In this document: positions 31,189 through 32,799 of the stretch, piece after piece | Numbering within the stretch: the first letter of the stretch is position 1 | Layout of the letters: every line of letters begins with the position of its first letter | Program-made: the position numbers and the translations under genes | Assembly: GCF_021740465.1 (NCBI RefSeq) | Contig: NZ_JAIOZR010000024.1 | Location: 1-32,799 of the forward strand | DNA: 32,799 nt | Origin: Chlorobium sp. | GTDB lineage: Bacteria; Bacteroidota; Chlorobiia; Chlorobiales; Chlorobiaceae | Direction: 5' to 3' | Notes under the pieces: model-generated | What the model saw: only the letters and a program-made list of their open reading frames with translations | The model's database searches: none | What the model was told of the DNA's origin: nothing

Positions 31189-32799
31189 CTAATAGCGGAC
31201 TCCATGATAGTTCCCCCCCAGATACTCCCTGCCGATTGCCGCCTGCCCGAGCGAGAGGCCGCCGTCGTTGCAGGGAACTCCGGTATGGGTCAGCACCCTG
31301 TATCCTGCGCCCTGCAGTTCTGCGACAAGCGTTTCGAAAAGCAGCATGTTCTGGAAAACACCCCCGCTCAGCACAACCTGCTTTATGCCTGTCGCCCGTG
31401 CGGCCATTCCGGCTATATCGAGCAGCATGTCGCAGAGCGTGCGGTGAAAGCGACGGCTGATTTCACCCGACGCCATCCCCTCTCCTGCCGCGACTGCAAT
31501 ATCGCGGATAAGGGGGGATATCTGCATGACCCGGCAACCTCCCTCTTCGGCAATACTGTACCGGAATCCTTCTTTGCCGATTGTGCCTTGCGCGGCAAAC
31601 ATCAGTTCGACAGCCGCCTGCCCTTCGTAGGAAACAGTGCTGCACACTCCGGCAATCGAGGCCACGACATCGAACAGTCTTCCGCAGCTTGACGTTTCGG
31701 GGCAGAAAAGGTTTTTTTCGAGTAGTTCAATCACCTCCTCCTGCGCCTTTCCCTGAAGAAAAGGCAGATCCGGAACGGCGGAACAGCTTCTGAACAGGTA
31801 ACCAAGTGCCGCCCTCCACGGCTGAAGAACGGCCGAATCGCCCCCCGGCAGCGGCATATACTCGAGCCGTGCGAAGCGGTCCGCACCGCAGGCATCGCCG
31901 ACGAGCACTTCACCTCCCCAGATTTTACCGTCAGGCCCGTAACCGGTACCGTCGAAGAGAAGACCGATCGCCGGACCGGACTCCATGTTTTCGGCAAGGC
32001 ATGCGGCAAGATGTGCATGGTGATGCTGTACCCCGAGCAGTGCGATATCCTGCATCGAAGCCCAGCGCGTGGTCAGGTAGCCGGGATGGAGATCGTGCAC
32101 AAGAAGCTGAGGATCGGCTCTGAACAACGCCTTCATATGCCGGACGGTATCACCGAAAAAGCTCCAGGTTTCGAAATTCTTCATATCGCCAAGATGCTGG
32201 CTGAGAATGGCGTGACGAGCGTGCATCAGGCAGAGCGCGTTTTTCAGTTCCCCCCCCGTGGCGAGTACCGACGGCCCCCCACGGGCGAGTATGACCGGAG
32301 CGGGCACATACCCCCGGCTTCTTCTGATGAGACGCAGCGAACCCGAAAGATGCACGGCAACCGAATCATCGCACCGCTGCAGTATCGGCCGGTTATGCAT
32401 GAGAAAAAAATCCGCGATACCCCGAAGCCTCCGGAGCGCCTCGCAATCGTCGTGAAGCACAGGCTCGTCGCTGAAATTCGCGCTGGTCATCACCAGGAGA
32501 TCGGGGCCATCTTCGAAGAGAAGCGCATGCAGTGGCGAATAGGGCAGCATCACTCCAAGCCGCGCATTGCCGGGGGCCAGAGCTTCGGGAAGAGTGCCTG
32601 CGGAATGCCGTACAAGCAGCATCACCGGTGCCTCCGGAGAGGAGAGTGCCGCCGCTTCAGCCTCGCTGACCAGGCAGAACCGGCGAACGCAGGCCAGATC
32701 GCGCATCATCACGGCGAACGGCTTCTCTTCCCGCCCCTTCCGCTTCCTCAGCTCCCGAACCGCGCTGGCGTTAAGGGGATAGGCGGGAAGGTGGAAACC
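31189..32799 (-). CDS. hypF: Carbamoyltransferase HypF, C-terminal part (runs off right edge)
   Basis: HypF makes carbamoyl-adenylate from carbamoyl phosphate and ATP and passes the carbamoyl group to HypE. The visible 536 residues start inside the YrdC-like domain: the frame stays open from the GTG at 32712 to the window edge. It reads GFHLPAYPLNASAV then REEKPFAVMMRDL, which is the conserved HypF GFHLxxxA...KRxxKPFAVM segment. Hence the apparent start at 32712 is not the true one. Further on are MTSANFSDEPV, then RRSRGYVPAPV leading into the Kae1-like domain with VQHHHAHLAACLAE (metal and nucleotide site), FDGTGYGPDGKIWGGE and LSGGVFQN. The acylphosphatase domain and zinc fingers should lie beyond the edge. 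It heads hypC-hypD-hypE. Confidence 0.97.
   Translation of the reverse strand, partial: GFHLPAYPLNASAVRELRKRKGREEKPFAVMMRDLACVRRFCLVSEAEAAALSSPEAPVMLLVRHSAGTLPEALAPGNARLGVMLPYSPLHALLFEDGPDLLVMTSANFSDEPVLHDDCEALRRLRGIADFFLMHNRPILQRCDDSVAVHLSGSLRLIRRSRGYVPAPVILARGGPSVLATGGELKNALCLMHARHAILSQHLGDMKNFETWSFFGDTVRHMKALFRADPQLLVHDLHPGYLTTRWASMQDIALLGVQHHHAHLAACLAENMESGPAIGLLFDGTGYGPDGKIWGGEVLVGDACGADRFARLEYMPLPGGDSAVLQPWRAALGYLFRSCSAVPDLPFLQGKAQEEVIELLEKNLFCPETSSCGRLFDVVASIAGVCSTVSYEGQAAVELMFAAQGTIGKEGFRYSIAEEGGCRVMQISPLIRDIAVAAGEGMASGEISRRFHRTLCDMLLDIAGMAARATGIKQVVLSGGVFQNMLLFETLVAELQGAGYRVLTHTGVPCNDGGLSLGQAAIGREYLGGNYHGVRY

Overview
This window looks like chromosomal DNA from a green sulfur bacterium (Chlorobiota, Chlorobium/Prosthecochloris-like). 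The grounds are a 72-residue protein whose C-terminal half resembles the chlorosome envelope family CsmB/CsmF, a DksA/TraR-family protein of the cysteine-poor kind seen in the Bacteroidota/Chlorobiota group, a type-2 isoleucyl-tRNA synthetase, complete [NiFe]-hydrogenase maturation genes, and high-GC coding DNA separated by AT-richer gaps. The genus is inference. Most genes are ordinary housekeeping or envelope genes. I see no prophage, CRISPR array, rRNA or classical defence island.

Left part (1-10.2 kb). The left edge reads on the minus strand into the start of a probable ISL3-family transposase. It appears to have cut off the end of an outer-membrane barrel gene. Then come, on the minus strand, a GNAT acetyltransferase, an arylamine N-acetyltransferase and a DUF4019 secreted protein. 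On the plus strand follow a saccharopine-dehydrogenase-like oxidoreductase, a DinB-like protein and a lipoprotein nuclease of the staphylococcal-nuclease fold. A TonB-dependent receptor with a CxxxM...HxM copper-receptor signature and a trypsin-like lipoprotein protease lie on the minus strand. Between these two is about 0.8 kb of degenerate, AT-rich DNA with gene fragments and palindromic repeats.

Middle (10.2-22.7 kb). The genes are an SDR oxidoreductase (-), overlapping purN-queE (+), a polyprenyl-phosphate-type glycosyltransferase (+), endonuclease IV nfo (+), ftsX (-), tRNA-Ala(GGC) with its own promoter and terminator (+), a four-helix membrane protein (-), purF (+), a DksA/TraR-like regulator (-), ileS (-) and the chlorosome-like small protein (-). 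The gaps carry a family of hairpin-forming repeats, a perfect 14-bp-arm palindrome and an eight-copy TAGCCGG heptamer array.

Right part (22.8-32.8 kb, all minus strand). First is a nucleotide-sugar block for polysaccharide synthesis. In transcription order it runs rfbC, rfbD, rfbB, a HEPN-like protein, galE and manC. It would supply dTDP-L-rhamnose precursors (rfbA is not in the window), UDP-galactose and GDP-mannose. After it comes hypF-hypC-hypD-hypE, which builds the Fe(CN)2CO part of the [NiFe]-hydrogenase active site; hypF runs off the right edge.

The most interesting items are the swapped GVHH signature in IleRS (normally HxGH), the two-hairpin repeat family whose stems are kept by compensatory changes, the copper-receptor signature in the TonB receptor, and the protease with a coiled-coil insert between its catalytic His and Asp.
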